Positions 16,422 to 26,219 are shown, counted from the first letter of the stretch. The stretch: DNA of 64,000 nt from CAVRCA01 sp965218045 (GCA_965218045.1 CBDCJX010000009.1:620001-684000), one strand, 5' to 3'. Notes: generated by a model from the letters alone, not told the origin. A program made the numbers and translations.

Positions 16422-17468
16422 ATGAGCACTACGGGCGCGGCTCAGACGAGCTATCTTTTGGTGCGGCAGGACTGGCTCGCCCGTCACCGCGAGCAGGCGC
16501 TGGAGCCCGGGCTGCCAATCGTCGATCCGCACCATCATCTGTGGGATCGGCCGGACTGGCGCTACCTGCTCGACGAGCTGCTCGCCGACATCGACAGCGG
16601 CCACAACGTCATCTCCACCGTGTTCGTGCAATGCCGCGCCATGCACCGCGGCGGTGGCCCGGAGGAGTTCCGCCCGGTTGGCGAGACCGAGTTCGTCAAC
16701 GGCGTCGCGGCGATGAGTGCCAGCGGCGGCTACGGCCCGGCGGCGATCTGCGCCGGCATCGTGGGCCACGCCGATCTGGCACTCGGCGCGCCCGTGCAGG
16801 CGGTGCTGGAGGCGCACCTGCGCGCCGGCGGCGGCCGGTTTCGCGGCATTCGCCACATCACCGCGACCGATCCCGACCGCTCGCTGTTGAACCCCGCGTA
16901 CTCGCCGGCGCCTGGTTTGCTCGGTGACAAGACGTTCCGCGAGGGGTTTGCTCGCCTTGCGCCACTCGGGCTCTCCTTCGACGCCTGGTTGTATCACCCG
17001 CAGATCGACGAGCTGACCGCGCTAGCGCGTGCATCGCCGGAAACCCGGATCGTGCTCGACCATGTCGGCGGGCCGCTGGCGATCGGCGCCTACGAGGGCA
17101 AGCGGGACGCGATCTTCCCGCGCTGGGCCGCGTCGATCCGCGAGCTGGCGACGTGCCCAAACGTGTTCGTCAAGCTCGGCGGCCTCGGGATGCGGATCAA
17201 CGGCTACGATTTCCACGAGCAGCCGGAGCCACCCTCGTCGGAGACGCTGGCGGCGGCGTGGAAGCCCTATATCGAGACCTGCATCGAGGCGTTCACACCG
17301 GCGCGTTGCATGTTCGAGAGCAATTTCCCGGTCGACAAGGGCTCGTACAGCTACGGCGTGTTCTGGAACGCGTGCAAGCGCCTGGCGAGCGGCGCCTCCG
17401 CCTCGGACAAGGCCGATCTGTTCGCCCGCACCGCGTCGCGGTTCTACCGGCTCGACGTGACGGCATAG
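16422..17468 (+). CDS. Amidohydrolase family protein (TIM-barrel metal hydrolase)
   Basis: This 348-residue protein is of the amidohydrolase-2 type, whose members hydrolyse lactones or decarboxylate aromatic acids. The metal-binding motif DPHHHLWD is at residues 35-42. A central GIVGHADL and GRFRGIRHI segment follows, then a late RIVLDHVGG with a metal histidine and the terminal MFESNFPVDK with the conserved aspartate. This arrangement resembles L-fuconolactonase and sulfomuconolactone-hydrolase relatives. A GGGG-type Shine-Dalgarno precedes the ATG. It is 18 nt from the MBL-fold gene, suggesting a shared lactone or ester substrate. Confidence 0.85.
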   Translation: MSTTGAAQTSYLLVRQDWLARHREQALEPGLPIVDPHHHLWDRPDWRYLLDELLADIDSGHNVISTVFVQCRAMHRGGGPEEFRPVGETEFVNGVAAMSASGGYGPAAICAGIVGHADLALGAPVQAVLEAHLRAGGGRFRGIRHITATDPDRSLLNPAYSPAPGLLGDKTFREGFARLAPLGLSFDAWLYHPQIDELTALARASPETRIVLDHVGGPLAIGAYEGKRDAIFPRWAASIRELATCPNVFVKLGGLGMRINGYDFHEQPEPPSSETLAAAWKPYIETCIEAFTPARCMFESNFPVDKGSYSYGVFWNACKRLASGASASDKADLFARTASRFYRLDVTA

Positions 17469-17486
17469 GAAAAGGGAGGAAAACAG

Positions 17487-18359
17487 ATGCGGCAAATCCA
17501 GATCGGCGACGTCAGCATCACCAGCATCATCGAGCGCGACGGGCCGTGGCGGCGGCCGCAGGATTTCTTCCCGTCCTATGATCGGGAGGTCGCCTACCGC
17601 CACCTCGCGGATCTGCCGGATTTCGTGTTCGACAAGGAGTCGGACCGGATGGTGATCACCTATCAGACCTTCGTGGTGCGTACGCCGCATCACACCATCC
17701 TGGTCGACACCTGCACCGGCGAGGACAAGGGCCACCCGGCGCCGTTCGACTTCCCGAAGCAGCGCTGGCTCGATGAGTTCAATGCCGCCGGATTGCGTCC
17801 CGAAGACATCAACTACGTGTTCTGCACCCACTTGCACATCGACCATTGCGGCTGGAACACTCGGCTGGTGAACGGGCGCTGGGTGCCGACCTTTCCGAAC
17901 GCGAAATACATCTTCCACAAGCGCGAATACGCGGCATGGGAGGAGGCGACCAAGCGTGGCGACAACCCGCCGGGCAACGTCTGGCGCTTCAACTGCGAGC
18001 CGGTGATGCAGGCCGGGCAGGGGCTGCTGGTCGACGACGACTACGCGCTCGACGATCTGGTCACCCTGACACCGACACCCGGCCACTCGCCGTGCCATTG
18101 CTGCGTCAACATCCACTCGAAGGGCCAGCGCGCCTCGGTGGTGGGCGACCTCATGCACCACGCGTTGCAGGTGCGCGAACCGGACTGGTCCGCCAGCGTG
18201 GATTGGGACCCGGCGCAGTCGGCGCAGTCACGTCGGCGGTTCTTCGGCGAGGTCGCCGACACCGGCGCGGTGATCCTGCCGGTGCATTTCCCGTCGCCGA
18301 CGGCGGGCTTCATCGAGGCCGATGGCGCGGGCTGGCGCTACCGTTTCCGCGAGGACTGA
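17487..18359 (+). CDS. MBL-fold metallo-hydrolase (lactonase-like)
   Basis: This 290-residue metallo-beta-lactamase-fold enzyme has the dinuclear metal motif HLHIDH at residues 115-120 and a following CGWNTRLVNGRW. The second part of the site includes TPTPGHSPCHCC and a late VILPVHFPSP. The pattern is close to AHL-lactonase-like and general lactonase members. A strong AGGGAGGA precedes the ATG. It probably works with the amidohydrolase upstream. Its stop abuts the stop of the convergent NUDIX gene. Confidence 0.88.
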   Translation: MRQIQIGDVSITSIIERDGPWRRPQDFFPSYDREVAYRHLADLPDFVFDKESDRMVITYQTFVVRTPHHTILVDTCTGEDKGHPAPFDFPKQRWLDEFNAAGLRPEDINYVFCTHLHIDHCGWNTRLVNGRWVPTFPNAKYIFHKREYAAWEEATKRGDNPPGNVWRFNCEPVMQAGQGLLVDDDYALDDLVTLTPTPGHSPCHCCVNIHSKGQRASVVGDLMHHALQVREPDWSASVDWDPAQSAQSRRRFFGEVADTGAVILPVHFPSPTAGFIEADGAGWRYRFRED

Positions 18360-19184
18360 TCAGCTCGGCTCCGCCGTGCGCATTGCGGAGGGCAGGTTGA
18401 CGCTGAACACGTCGCCGCCATAGCCCGCCTCGATCGGGATGCGCAGCCGGCGGAGTCCCTTCTCGCTGCTCAGCAGCTCCGGCTGAACCGTGACGACCGT
18501 GGCGCCGCGTGCCGCCTCGAGCGCGCCCGCCATCGTCTGGTGCGCGCCGAGCTTCAGCAGATTCATATGCGTCGGGAACACCATCTTGTAGCGCCCGGCG
18601 CCCACACCGGCGATTGCATTCGCGGTGGAGATCCAGGTCGAATCGACCGATTCCAGGCCGTCATGCACGCCAACCTGATCAGTCGGTGCCGCCGCGAGAA
18701 AGAAATGCGTATCGTAGCGCTTGGCCTGACTGGTGGGCGTGATCCAGTGGGCGTACGGCACGAGCAGGTCGGTCGCGAGCACAAGCTGCTCGGTCCCCAG
18801 CACGTCGGCGAAGCTGACCTCCTGCTGACACAGCGGCACCCGCTGCGCCGCCTCGATCTCGCGTATGCGATCGGCCGCGACCAGTTCATCGGAGCCGCGC
18901 GGTCGCGCCAGCAGAATGCCGCATTCCTCGAACGTCTCGCGGATCGCGGCGACCCGTAGCGCCATCGCCATTGCGTCGAGCCCCTCCGGACCGGGGCAGA
19001 ACTCCGGCCGCTCGGCGAGGTCATGATCGCCGGTATCCACGCGCCCGCCCGGGAAGACGAGCGCGCCCGAGGCGAAGTCGATCGCGTCATGGCGCACCAC
19101 CATGAACACTTCGAGCCCGTCGGCCGCGTCGCGCAGCAGCATGACGGTCGCGGCCGGGCGCGGCGCCACGTGGTTCAAGGCCAT
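18360..19184 (-). CDS. NUDIX hydrolase (NUDT19-like)
   Basis: This 274-residue NUDIX protein has the two halves of its box separated by an insertion, as in NUDT19/CoA-type NUDIX enzymes: FPGGRVDTGDHDL near residue 45 and AAIRETFEECGILLARP near residue 80. The REx2EE core is intact. The N-terminus APRPAATVMLLRDAADGLEVFMVVR is typical of this subgroup. Members hydrolyse CoA thioesters or other nucleoside-diphosphate derivatives. A CoA-ester role would fit the many acyl-CoA genes around it, but that is inference. Confidence 0.85.
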   Translation of the reverse strand: MALNHVAPRPAATVMLLRDAADGLEVFMVVRHDAIDFASGALVFPGGRVDTGDHDLAERPEFCPGPEGLDAMAMALRVAAIRETFEECGILLARPRGSDELVAADRIREIEAAQRVPLCQQEVSFADVLGTEQLVLATDLLVPYAHWITPTSQAKRYDTHFFLAAAPTDQVGVHDGLESVDSTWISTANAIAGVGAGRYKMVFPTHMNLLKLGAHQTMAGALEAARGATVVTVQPELLSSEKGLRRLRIPIEAGYGGDVFSVNLPSAMRTAEPS

Positions 19185-19220
19185 GATCCTAATTCCTCTC
19201 TCAAATGGACATTGCTTCGA

Positions 19221-20048
19221 TCAGCCCTCGCCGACCCGCGCGGTCCAGCCACGACGAGGCATGCCGCCGCCGAACATCCCGCCGTCGATCACGAGCTCGG
19301 TCGCCGTCATGTAGCTGGAGGCGTCGGAAGCGAGGAACAGCACGCCGTTGGCGATGTCCTGCGCGGTGCCGGCGCGGCCCATCGGCACGCCGGCGGCGGC
19401 CAGCTGGTCCGGATCGAGCGCGGCATTGGAGCGGCCGGTGACCCCACCGCTCGGGATCTTGCTCCAGATCGGCGTGTCGATGACGCCGGGATGCACCGTG
19501 TTGACCCGCACCTTGTCATCCATCGCCACGCATTCCATTGCCACTGCCTTGGCGAACAGGCGCACGCCGCCCTTGGTCGCGCAGTAGCCGGCGAGCCCCG
19601 CCGAGCCGCGCAGCCCGGCCATCGACGAGGTGATGATGAACGAGCCGCCACCGGAACGGCGCATTGCCGGGATGCCGTATTTCACCGACAGGAACACACC
19701 GTCCAGGTTGATCGCGTTCTGCCGTCGCCAGTCGGCCAGCGACATCTCGAAGATCGAGCACAGCACGCCGATGCCGGCGTTGGAGAACAGCACGTCGAGC
19801 TTGCCGAAGCGCTGCTCGGTCTCTGCCACCACCGCTTGCCAGCGCGCCTCGTCGGTGACGTCTTGCTGCAGGAACACCGCCGTGCCGCCCGCCTCGGTGA
19901 TGCGCCCGACCACCGCCTGCCCGCCCGCCTCGTCGATATCGGTGACGACGACCGTGGCACCCTCGCGCGCGAGCGTTTCGCAGCTCGCCGCGCCAATGCC
20001 CGACGCGCCGCCGGTGACTAGCGCGACCTTGCCCTCGACCTGACCCAT
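19221..20048 (-). CDS. SDR-family oxidoreductase
   Basis: This 275-residue short-chain dehydrogenase has the NAD(P)-binding motif TGGASGIG near residue 13. Asp in VVVTDIDEAGG favours NAD over NADP. SNAGIG, the catalytic serine in IITSSMAGL and the YCATK catalytic pair are all present. The conserved end motif ELVIDGGMFGGG is also seen. It is the third gene of a minus-strand run (hotdog protein, LLM oxidoreductase, SDR, NUDIX) and may oxidise a hydroxyacyl or alcohol intermediate. Confidence 0.9.
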   Translation of the reverse strand: MGQVEGKVALVTGGASGIGAASCETLAREGATVVVTDIDEAGGQAVVGRITEAGGTAVFLQQDVTDEARWQAVVAETEQRFGKLDVLFSNAGIGVLCSIFEMSLADWRRQNAINLDGVFLSVKYGIPAMRRSGGGSFIITSSMAGLRGSAGLAGYCATKGGVRLFAKAVAMECVAMDDKVRVNTVHPGVIDTPIWSKIPSGGVTGRSNAALDPDQLAAAGVPMGRAGTAQDIANGVLFLASDASSYMTATELVIDGGMFGGGMPRRGWTARVGEG

Positions 20049-20138
20049 GCTTGCCTCCCTGGTGCTAGGCCATCCTGTAACGGAGCAACGCGCGCCTCAA
20101 CCCGCCTTCGCACCCGACGCGCATCCAGGGCGGCGGAC

Positions 20139-21182
20139 CTACGGCTGGTGGGTTCCGCTGAACCGATGCGGGATGGTGCGCACCGCTGCCACCACCTCGC
20201 GGCGTAGCTCCGGCGGGTCGTCGGGCAGGAACTCAAAGCTGACGCTGTCGACCACGCCGCCGAACCGTCGCTCGATCGCCTCGGGCAGCCGGTCGTAAGT
20301 GGCGCGGGCGACAAACAGGTCGAGCACGTCGTCGTCGATCTGCTTCGCCATCTCGCTCCACTCGCCGCGCCGCGACATGGCGTTGAGCCGGTCGCCCAGC
20401 TCGCCGATGCCGTGCAGTTCGAACACGCCGCGATATTGCGGGGTGGAGCCGTAGAACGCCACCCGGTAGCGGATGCCCTCCGCTGCCTTGGCGACCGCCG
20501 CCTCGTTCGGGCCGGTGGCCACGAAGCCGCCGCCGGAGACCTCGAACCCGTCCCACGACTTGCCGCTCGCCTCGAGTTCCTGGCTCAGCAGCGGGCGCAC
20601 CACCTCCTCGAGATAGCGCCGCGTGGCGAAGCCGTGCAGCCGCGCGCCGTCGCAGTGCCGCGCCGATGTGCGCAGCATCACCGGCCCCACGGCGGCGATG
20701 CTGATCGGCGGCGCGGGCACATCCTGCGGGCCGGGGGAGAACTCCGGCGTCATCAGGGTGAACTGGTAGTGCTTGCCCTGGTAGTTCAGCTTCTCCCCGC
20801 TCTGCCAGGCGTGGAAGATGGCGCGGAGTGCGTCGACATATTCGCCCATCCGTGCCGCCGGCGCGATCCACGGCACGCTGAAGCGGCGCTCGTTGTGCGC
20901 GCGCACCTGGCTGCCGAGACCGAGCGTGAACCGCCCGCCGGAGTTGCGCGCTAGGTCCCAGGCCAGGTTCGCCACCACCATCGGGCTGCGCGGAAAGGCG
21001 ATGGCGACCGAGGTGACGAGGCGGACGCGCGTCGTGGCCATTGCCGCCAGCGCCGCCGGGATGAACGGGTCGTATTTGATCTCCGGAAACTGGATCGCGT
21101 CGAAACCGGCTTTCTCGGCGGCGCGGGCGGACGGGCCGATATCCTTCCAGTCGCGCAGCGGCAGATGGGTGGAGACGATCAT
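20139..21182 (-). CDS. LLM-class flavin/F420-dependent oxidoreductase
   Basis: This 347-residue protein belongs to the luciferase-like monooxygenase superfamily. The N-terminal GPSARAAEKAGFDAIQFPEI, the core ARNSGGRFTLGLGSQVRAHN and ISIAAVGPVMLRTSARHCDG are features of the subgroup usually annotated as F420-dependent. That cofactor assignment comes from family knowledge; I see no F420 genes in the window. It follows the hotdog gene by 8 nt. A flavin-dependent monooxygenase is the alternative. Confidence 0.85.
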   Translation of the reverse strand: MIVSTHLPLRDWKDIGPSARAAEKAGFDAIQFPEIKYDPFIPAALAAMATTRVRLVTSVAIAFPRSPMVVANLAWDLARNSGGRFTLGLGSQVRAHNERRFSVPWIAPAARMGEYVDALRAIFHAWQSGEKLNYQGKHYQFTLMTPEFSPGPQDVPAPPISIAAVGPVMLRTSARHCDGARLHGFATRRYLEEVVRPLLSQELEASGKSWDGFEVSGGGFVATGPNEAAVAKAAEGIRYRVAFYGSTPQYRGVFELHGIGELGDRLNAMSRRGEWSEMAKQIDDDVLDLFVARATYDRLPEAIERRFGGVVDSVSFEFLPDDPPELRREVVAAVRTIPHRFSGTHQP

Positions 21183-21190
21183 CGCGCGGC

Positions 21191-21991
21191 TCAGGCCGCG
21201 TCAAGCTGGCGGGGACGCCAGATGGCCTTGTGCAGCACGCGCGCCACCGGTCGCTCGCCGGCCAGCACGAGGGCATCGAGATCGACAAAGTGATGCCCCT
21301 TGCGCTCCTCATTACCGGCGATGCGGGCGCGGGCCGTTAGTGTTTCGCCGACCCGCGCGGCGCTAAGGTGGCGCACGACCGAGCCCACGTGTATCCAGGG
21401 GCCGAGCACGACGTTGTGGCTGAGCGCCCAATTGCACATGCGCAGCACCAACCCGGGATGCGCCAAACCCTCGCGCTGGTAGATCGGATCGGTCTCGCGC
21501 AAGTCGCGCAGGTATTGCGCGGCGAAATCCGGCGTCACCTCGATCGGCTTGCTGTTAAGCCATCGGCCGGCGGCGAGCGAAGTCTCGGATGCGTCCGGCC
21601 GGTTATCGGGGACCGGCACGACCTCGTATTCGGTCGCGGACGGCGCCTGAGTGGCTGCGTCCGAATGCGCCGTGCCGGTGGCGCAGGGTTGGCCCCGGCT
21701 GGCAACTTCGAGCGCCAGCCCGTCAACGGTGTCGGTCGCGGTGACGATCGCGATCTCGCCATCGTAGACCGGCTTGTCGAACCGGCAGGTCGCCGTGCCG
21801 CCTTCGAGCCAGGCCACGCCCCACTTCTGCACCGGCAGGTGTGCCATGTAGGCGTAGACGTCGACCCCCGGCACCAGCCCGCCGGAGAAACCGAATTTCT
21901 TGGCGACCGCATCGTCGTGGATCTTGTTTTCCGATTCCTGGGCGGTGTTGTACGCCTCGACCTGATACGGGGCGAGCTGTGTCGCGTTCAT
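21191..21991 (-). CDS. Double-hotdog MaoC-like acyl dehydratase family protein
   Basis: With the start at the ATG preceded by GGAGGG, the product has 266 residues. It has two hotdog-like halves. The first (NKIHDDAVAKKFGFSGGLVP) resembles the hydratase-2 entrance, and the second (GLAHPGLVLRMCNWALSHNV and VGSVVRHLSAARVGE) resembles a MaoC core. The canonical D-x4-H dyad is not clean, so dehydratase activity on CoA esters is inferred from fold and context. It leads the LLM-SDR-NUDIX run. Confidence 0.7.
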   Translation of the reverse strand: MNATQLAPYQVEAYNTAQESENKIHDDAVAKKFGFSGGLVPGVDVYAYMAHLPVQKWGVAWLEGGTATCRFDKPVYDGEIAIVTATDTVDGLALEVASRGQPCATGTAHSDAATQAPSATEYEVVPVPDNRPDASETSLAAGRWLNSKPIEVTPDFAAQYLRDLRETDPIYQREGLAHPGLVLRMCNWALSHNVVLGPWIHVGSVVRHLSAARVGETLTARARIAGNEERKGHHFVDLDALVLAGERPVARVLHKAIWRPRQLDAA

Positions 21992-22055
21992 GGCCGGTTC
22001 CCTCCGTGGTTGCCGCATCATCGAAACGGCGCCGGCGCGGGTCAATCCCGGCGCC

Positions 22056-23690
22056 TCAGCGCTTCAGGATGGAGCCGAGCACGTTCCGCAGCACCGCGCG
22101 GCCGACCTGGGTGCCCACCTGACTGCCGAGGCTGCGGGCGATCGACTTGACCATCGCCTCGCCCACGCCCTGCCGCCCGCCGTGCCCGCCGAACAGCTCG
22201 CCCAGCAGCCCGCCCTCGCTGGGCGGCGACGCCGGACGACGCGCCCGCGTGACCAGCGGCGGCAGCTCGGCCGGTTGCGCGATCGGCGGGAAAGCGCCGC
22301 CGCGCTGGCCCCACGGGTCGCCGGCCGTCGCCGGCGTGCCCCAGGGGGACTCGGACGGAAATTGCGGCGCTTGCGGAACGGGGTCGACGGGAATCGTGGT
22401 CGCGCGTCCCTGCAATCGTTCGTAGGCGGACTCGCGGTCGATCGCGGTGTCGTATTTCGCGCCGATCGGGCTGCGGGCGATCACCGCCGCGCGCTCCTCG
22501 GGCGTGATGGTGCCGATCCGGCTGCGCGGCGGGCAGATCAGCGCGCGCTCCACCACGCCGGGCACGCCGCCCGCTTGCAGCATCGAGGCCAGCGCCTCGC
22601 CCACCGCAAGCTCGGTGATCGCGCTCTCCGTCTTGAACTTCGGGTTCGGCCGGAACGTCTCGGCGGCGGCGCGGACCGCCTTCTGCTCCACCGGCGTGAA
22701 GGCCCGAAGCGCGTGCTGCAACCGGTTGCCGAGCTGGCCCAGCACCGTCGGCGGCACGTCGGCCGGGTTCTGCGTGATGAGATAGACGCCAACGCCTTTC
22801 GAGCGGATCAGCCGCACCACCTGCTCGATCTTCTCGATCAGCCCGCGCGGCGCGTCCTTGAACAGCAGGTGCGCCTCATCGAAGAAGAACACGAGCTTGG
22901 GCTTGGCGAGGTCGCCCACCTCGGGCAGCTCCTCGAACAGTTCGGAGAGCAGCCACAGCATGAAGGTGGCGTAGAGCCGCGGGCTCGCCACCAACTTGTC
23001 GGCCGCGAGCACGTTCACCGCGCCGCGCCCATCTGGCGTGAGCAGCATCAGGTCGCCGAGGTCGAGCGCGGGCTCGCCGAAGAACGGCTCGCCGCCGGCC
23101 TGCTCCAGCGTGAGCAGCCTGCGCTGGATGGTGCCGACCGACGCCTTGCTGACATTGCCGTACAGCGTTCCCAGCTCGTCGGCGCGGCCGGCGATGCTGG
23201 CAAGGATGGCGCGCAAATCCTTGTAGTCGAGCAGCAGCAGGCCCTCGTCATCGGCCACCTTGAAGGCGATGCTCAGCACGCCCTCCTGCGTGTCGTTGAG
23301 CTCCAGCATGCGCGCGAGCAGCACCGGGCCCATCTCGGCCACCGTCGCGCGCACCGGGTGGCCTTGCTTGCCGAACACGTCCCAGAACACCGCCGGCGCG
23401 GCGCGATAGGCGAAGTCGGTCACCCCGAGTGCGGCGGCGCGCTGATCGAGCTTCGGGTTCGGCGCGCCGGGCTGGCTGATGCCGGAGAGGTCGCCCTTGA
23501 TGTCGGCGCAGAACACCGGCACGCCGGCGGCCGAGAAACTCTCCGCCAACAGCTGCAGGGAAACGGTCTTGCCGGTGCCCGTCGCGCCGGCGATCAGGCC
23601 GTGCCGGTTGGCGAGCGGGAGCGCCAGCCATACGGGGGCCTCGCCCTTGCCGACCAGGATGGAGGTGGAATCGGAGACTGTCTCGGTCAT
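22056..23690 (-). CDS. HerA-like ATPase of the DUF853 family (YjgR type)
   Basis: This 544-residue P-loop ATPase resembles the HerA/FtsK superfamily. Walker A AGATGTGKTVS is near residue 35, and FCADIKGDLSGI follows. Walker B KLVFFFDEAHLLF sits near residue 245, then VYLITQNPADVP, an arginine-finger region and ICPPRSRIGTITPEE. The final 100 residues are Pro/Gly-rich with a closing basic RSLGSQVGTQVGRAVLRNV. I started at MTETVSDST rather than 81 nt further upstream, because the added residues are not family-like. The role of DUF853 proteins is not known. It diverges from the dehydrogenase cluster. Confidence 0.88.
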   Translation of the reverse strand: MTETVSDSTSILVGKGEAPVWLALPLANRHGLIAGATGTGKTVSLQLLAESFSAAGVPVFCADIKGDLSGISQPGAPNPKLDQRAAALGVTDFAYRAAPAVFWDVFGKQGHPVRATVAEMGPVLLARMLELNDTQEGVLSIAFKVADDEGLLLLDYKDLRAILASIAGRADELGTLYGNVSKASVGTIQRRLLTLEQAGGEPFFGEPALDLGDLMLLTPDGRGAVNVLAADKLVASPRLYATFMLWLLSELFEELPEVGDLAKPKLVFFFDEAHLLFKDAPRGLIEKIEQVVRLIRSKGVGVYLITQNPADVPPTVLGQLGNRLQHALRAFTPVEQKAVRAAAETFRPNPKFKTESAITELAVGEALASMLQAGGVPGVVERALICPPRSRIGTITPEERAAVIARSPIGAKYDTAIDRESAYERLQGRATTIPVDPVPQAPQFPSESPWGTPATAGDPWGQRGGAFPPIAQPAELPPLVTRARRPASPPSEGGLLGELFGGHGGRQGVGEAMVKSIARSLGSQVGTQVGRAVLRNVLGSILKR

Positions 23691-23839
23691 GGCCCGCCGC
23701 GCGTCGGTTTGAACCGTCGATGCTACACCATCTCGCGCCATTGCCTGCCCAATGCCTGTCCCACCGGCCATTGCCGCCCCCGCGCAAATCGGGTTTGCTG
23801 ATGGCGATACCCGTCGGTAGCACGGCGCAGAGGAAACGC

Positions 23840-24967
23840 ATGGATTTCGACTTCCCCGACGAGCTGAAGCAGTTGCGCGACACGGCGCGGGAGTTCTTGC
23901 GCGACCATTGCCCGAGCAGCGTGCCGCGACGCGTGATCGACAACGCCGAGCCCTACGACCGCGCGCTGTGGCGGCGGATGGCCGAGATGGGCTGGACCGG
24001 CGCCTCGATCCCCGAGGAGTTCGGCGGCGCCGGCCTTGGTCGGCTCGCGGTTTGCGTGCTCGCCGAGGAGCTTGGCCGCGCCATCGCGCCGGTGCCGTTC
24101 TCCTCGTCGGTCTATCTCGCCGCCGAGGCGCTGATGCTGTTCGGCAGCGAGGCGCAACGCCAGCGCTGGCTTACCGCGATCGCCGCCGGCGCCGCCGTCG
24201 GCAGCTTCGCCTACGCCGAGCGCCCAGGTGTCGTCGTGCCGCAGCGTCTCGACTGTGTGGTCGCCGATGGTCGGCTGTCCGGGGTCAAGGCGCCGGTGCC
24301 GGACGGCGAGGCGGCCGATTTCGCCGTGGTCGCGGTGCGGGCCGGCGAGTCAGGGCCGTCGCTCTATCTCGTCGAACTCGCCGGCACAGGCGTGACGCGC
24401 GAGGCGGTGACCACGTTCGACCCGACGCGCGCCCATGCCCGCATCCGCTTCGACAACGCCGCCGCCGAGGCGCTGCCTGGCGCGATCGGGCCAGGTGCGA
24501 TCTCCCGCTTGCTCGACCGCGCGGCGGTGATGATGGCGTTCGAGCAGGTGGGCAACGCCGATGCCGCGCTGGAGATGGCGCGCGACTATGCCCTGACCCG
24601 CTACGCGTTCGGCCGGCCGATCGGCTCGTTCCAGGCGATCAAGCACAAGCTGGCGGACGTGTATGTCGCCGTCGAGCTGGCCCGGAGCAACGCCTATTAC
24701 GGCGCCTGGGCGCTGGAGAGCGAGGCGGCCGAGCTGCCGATTGCCGCCGCGACCGCCCGCGTCGCCGCCTGCGAGGCCGGCTGGCTGGCGACCAAGGAGA
24801 ACATCCAGACGCATGGCGGCATGGGCTACACGTGGCAGTTCGACTGCCACCTGCTGTATCGGCGCGCCAAGCTACTGGGGCTGGCGCTCGGCAGCGGGCG
24901 GGAGTGGAAGCACCGGCTGATCGCGGAGTTGCGCGCCCGCAACGTGACCAGCCTCGAAGCGGCATAA
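23840..24967 (+). CDS. Acyl-CoA dehydrogenase, short (beta-type) subunit of pair 1
   Basis: This 375-residue protein begins at the ATG preceded by AGAGGAAACGC. It has the acyl-CoA dehydrogenase fold (ELKQLRDTAREFLRDHCP, IPEEFGGAGLGRLAVCVLAE, ALTRYAFGRPIGSFQAIKHK, THGGMGYTWQFDCHLLYRRA). It lacks the GGT(S/D)EI element seen in its downstream neighbour. Short and long dehydrogenases encoded side by side are typical of heterotetrameric enzymes of steroid-type side-chain degradation, where only one subunit carries the full active site. The next gene starts 13 nt downstream. Confidence 0.9.
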   Translation: MDFDFPDELKQLRDTAREFLRDHCPSSVPRRVIDNAEPYDRALWRRMAEMGWTGASIPEEFGGAGLGRLAVCVLAEELGRAIAPVPFSSSVYLAAEALMLFGSEAQRQRWLTAIAAGAAVGSFAYAERPGVVVPQRLDCVVADGRLSGVKAPVPDGEAADFAVVAVRAGESGPSLYLVELAGTGVTREAVTTFDPTRAHARIRFDNAAAEALPGAIGPGAISRLLDRAAVMMAFEQVGNADAALEMARDYALTRYAFGRPIGSFQAIKHKLADVYVAVELARSNAYYGAWALESEAAELPIAAATARVAACEAGWLATKENIQTHGGMGYTWQFDCHLLYRRAKLLGLALGSGREWKHRLIAELRARNVTSLEAA

Positions 24968-24980
24968 GGCGGAGAAGAAC

Positions 24981-26219
24981 ATGGATTTCGAGGACTCGCC
25001 CGAGGAAGCCGAGTACCGCGCGCGTTGCCGCGAATTTCTCGATGCGAGTGCCGAGAAGCGCAAGCCGGGCGAGGTGCTGGGCTATCGTCGCGGGCAGGAC
25101 GCGCCGGGGGCGATGGACGAGGCGAAAGCGTTCCAGCGCAAGAAGTTCGCCGCCGGGTTCGCCGGGATCACCTGGCCGAAGGAGTGGGGCGGCCAGGGCG
25201 GCACTCCGATCGAGCAGGTGATCTACTCGCAGGAAGAGGCCAAGTACAAGGTGCTGAGCGGCATCTTCGGCCTCGGTCTCGGCATGTGCATCCCGACCAT
25301 TTGCCGCTGGGGCACGCAGGAGCAGCGCGACCGCTTCGCGCCACCTGCGTTGCGCGGCGACGAGGTGTGGTGCCAGTTCTTTTCCGAGCCCGCCGGCGGT
25401 TCCGACCTCGGCGCGCTGCGCACCCGCGTCGAGCGGGACGGCGACGAGTGGGTGGTGAACGGCCAGAAGATCTGGACCTCGATGGCGCACAAGGCCGATT
25501 TTGGCGTGCTGATCGCGCGCAGCGATTTCGACAAGCCCAAGCACGAGGGCCTCACGTTCTTCTACCTCAGCACCAAGACGCCCGGCATCGAGATGCGGCC
25601 GATCAAGCAGATGTCGGGCTCGTCGCACTTCAATGAGGTTTTCTTCAACGACGTGCGTATTCCCGACAGCCAGCGCCTCGGCCCGGTCGGCGGCGGCTGG
25701 AAGGTGGCCATTTCCCTGTTGATGAGCGAGCGCTACGCCACGGCGGAGAACCCTGGCCCCGATTTCGAGGAGCTGTTCGAGATCGCCCGCAATCTGGAAC
25801 TGGAAGATGGGCCAGCGATCGACAATGCCGGCGTGCAAGAGAAGCTGGCCGAGTTCTACGTCCGCGCCCAGGGGCTGCGTTTCGCCAAATACCGCACCAT
25901 GACGGCGCTCTCCAAGGGCGAGACACCGGGGCCGGAAGCGTCGATCGGCAAGCTGGTGAGTGCCAGCAAGCTGCAGGAGATCACGTCGTACGGGCTCGAA
26001 CTGCTCGGCGCGGCGGGGGTGATGAACGGCCGCGACATGCCGCTCGCCGGCATCTTCGAGGAGGCGCTGATCTACGCCCCGGCCATGCGCATTGCCGGTG
26101 GCACCGACGAGATCCTGCGCAACACCATCGCCGAGCGAGTGCTGAAGCTGCCCCCCGACATGCGCGCCGACAAGGGCATGGCATTCAAGGACGTGCCGAC
26201 CGGTGGAGGCCGCACATGA
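24981..26219 (+). CDS. Acyl-CoA dehydrogenase, long (alpha-type) subunit of pair 1
   Basis: This 412-residue flavoenzyme has the full set of motifs: GFAGITWPKEWGGQGGTPIE, CQFFSEPAGGSDLGALRTR for FAD contact, VNGQKIWTSMAHKADFG, and the C-terminal RIAGGTDEILRNTIAERVL. It is preceded by GGCGGAG-AAGAAC and overlaps the hydratase start by four bases (ATGA). Together with the short subunit it should oxidise an acyl-CoA. The IAGGTDE form suggests the catalytic base lies elsewhere than in medium-chain enzymes. Confidence 0.93.
   Translation: MDFEDSPEEAEYRARCREFLDASAEKRKPGEVLGYRRGQDAPGAMDEAKAFQRKKFAAGFAGITWPKEWGGQGGTPIEQVIYSQEEAKYKVLSGIFGLGLGMCIPTICRWGTQEQRDRFAPPALRGDEVWCQFFSEPAGGSDLGALRTRVERDGDEWVVNGQKIWTSMAHKADFGVLIARSDFDKPKHEGLTFFYLSTKTPGIEMRPIKQMSGSSHFNEVFFNDVRIPDSQRLGPVGGGWKVAISLLMSERYATAENPGPDFEELFEIARNLELEDGPAIDNAGVQEKLAEFYVRAQGLRFAKYRTMTALSKGETPGPEASIGKLVSASKLQEITSYGLELLGAAGVMNGRDMPLAGIFEEALIYAPAMRIAGGTDEILRNTIAERVLKLPPDMRADKGMAFKDVPTGGGRT

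Noticed and set aside
21990..23801. 603-residue plus-strand ORF opposite the HerA-like ATPase
   Set aside because: The minus strand has intact Walker motifs; the plus frame is an Arg/Ala-rich shadow.
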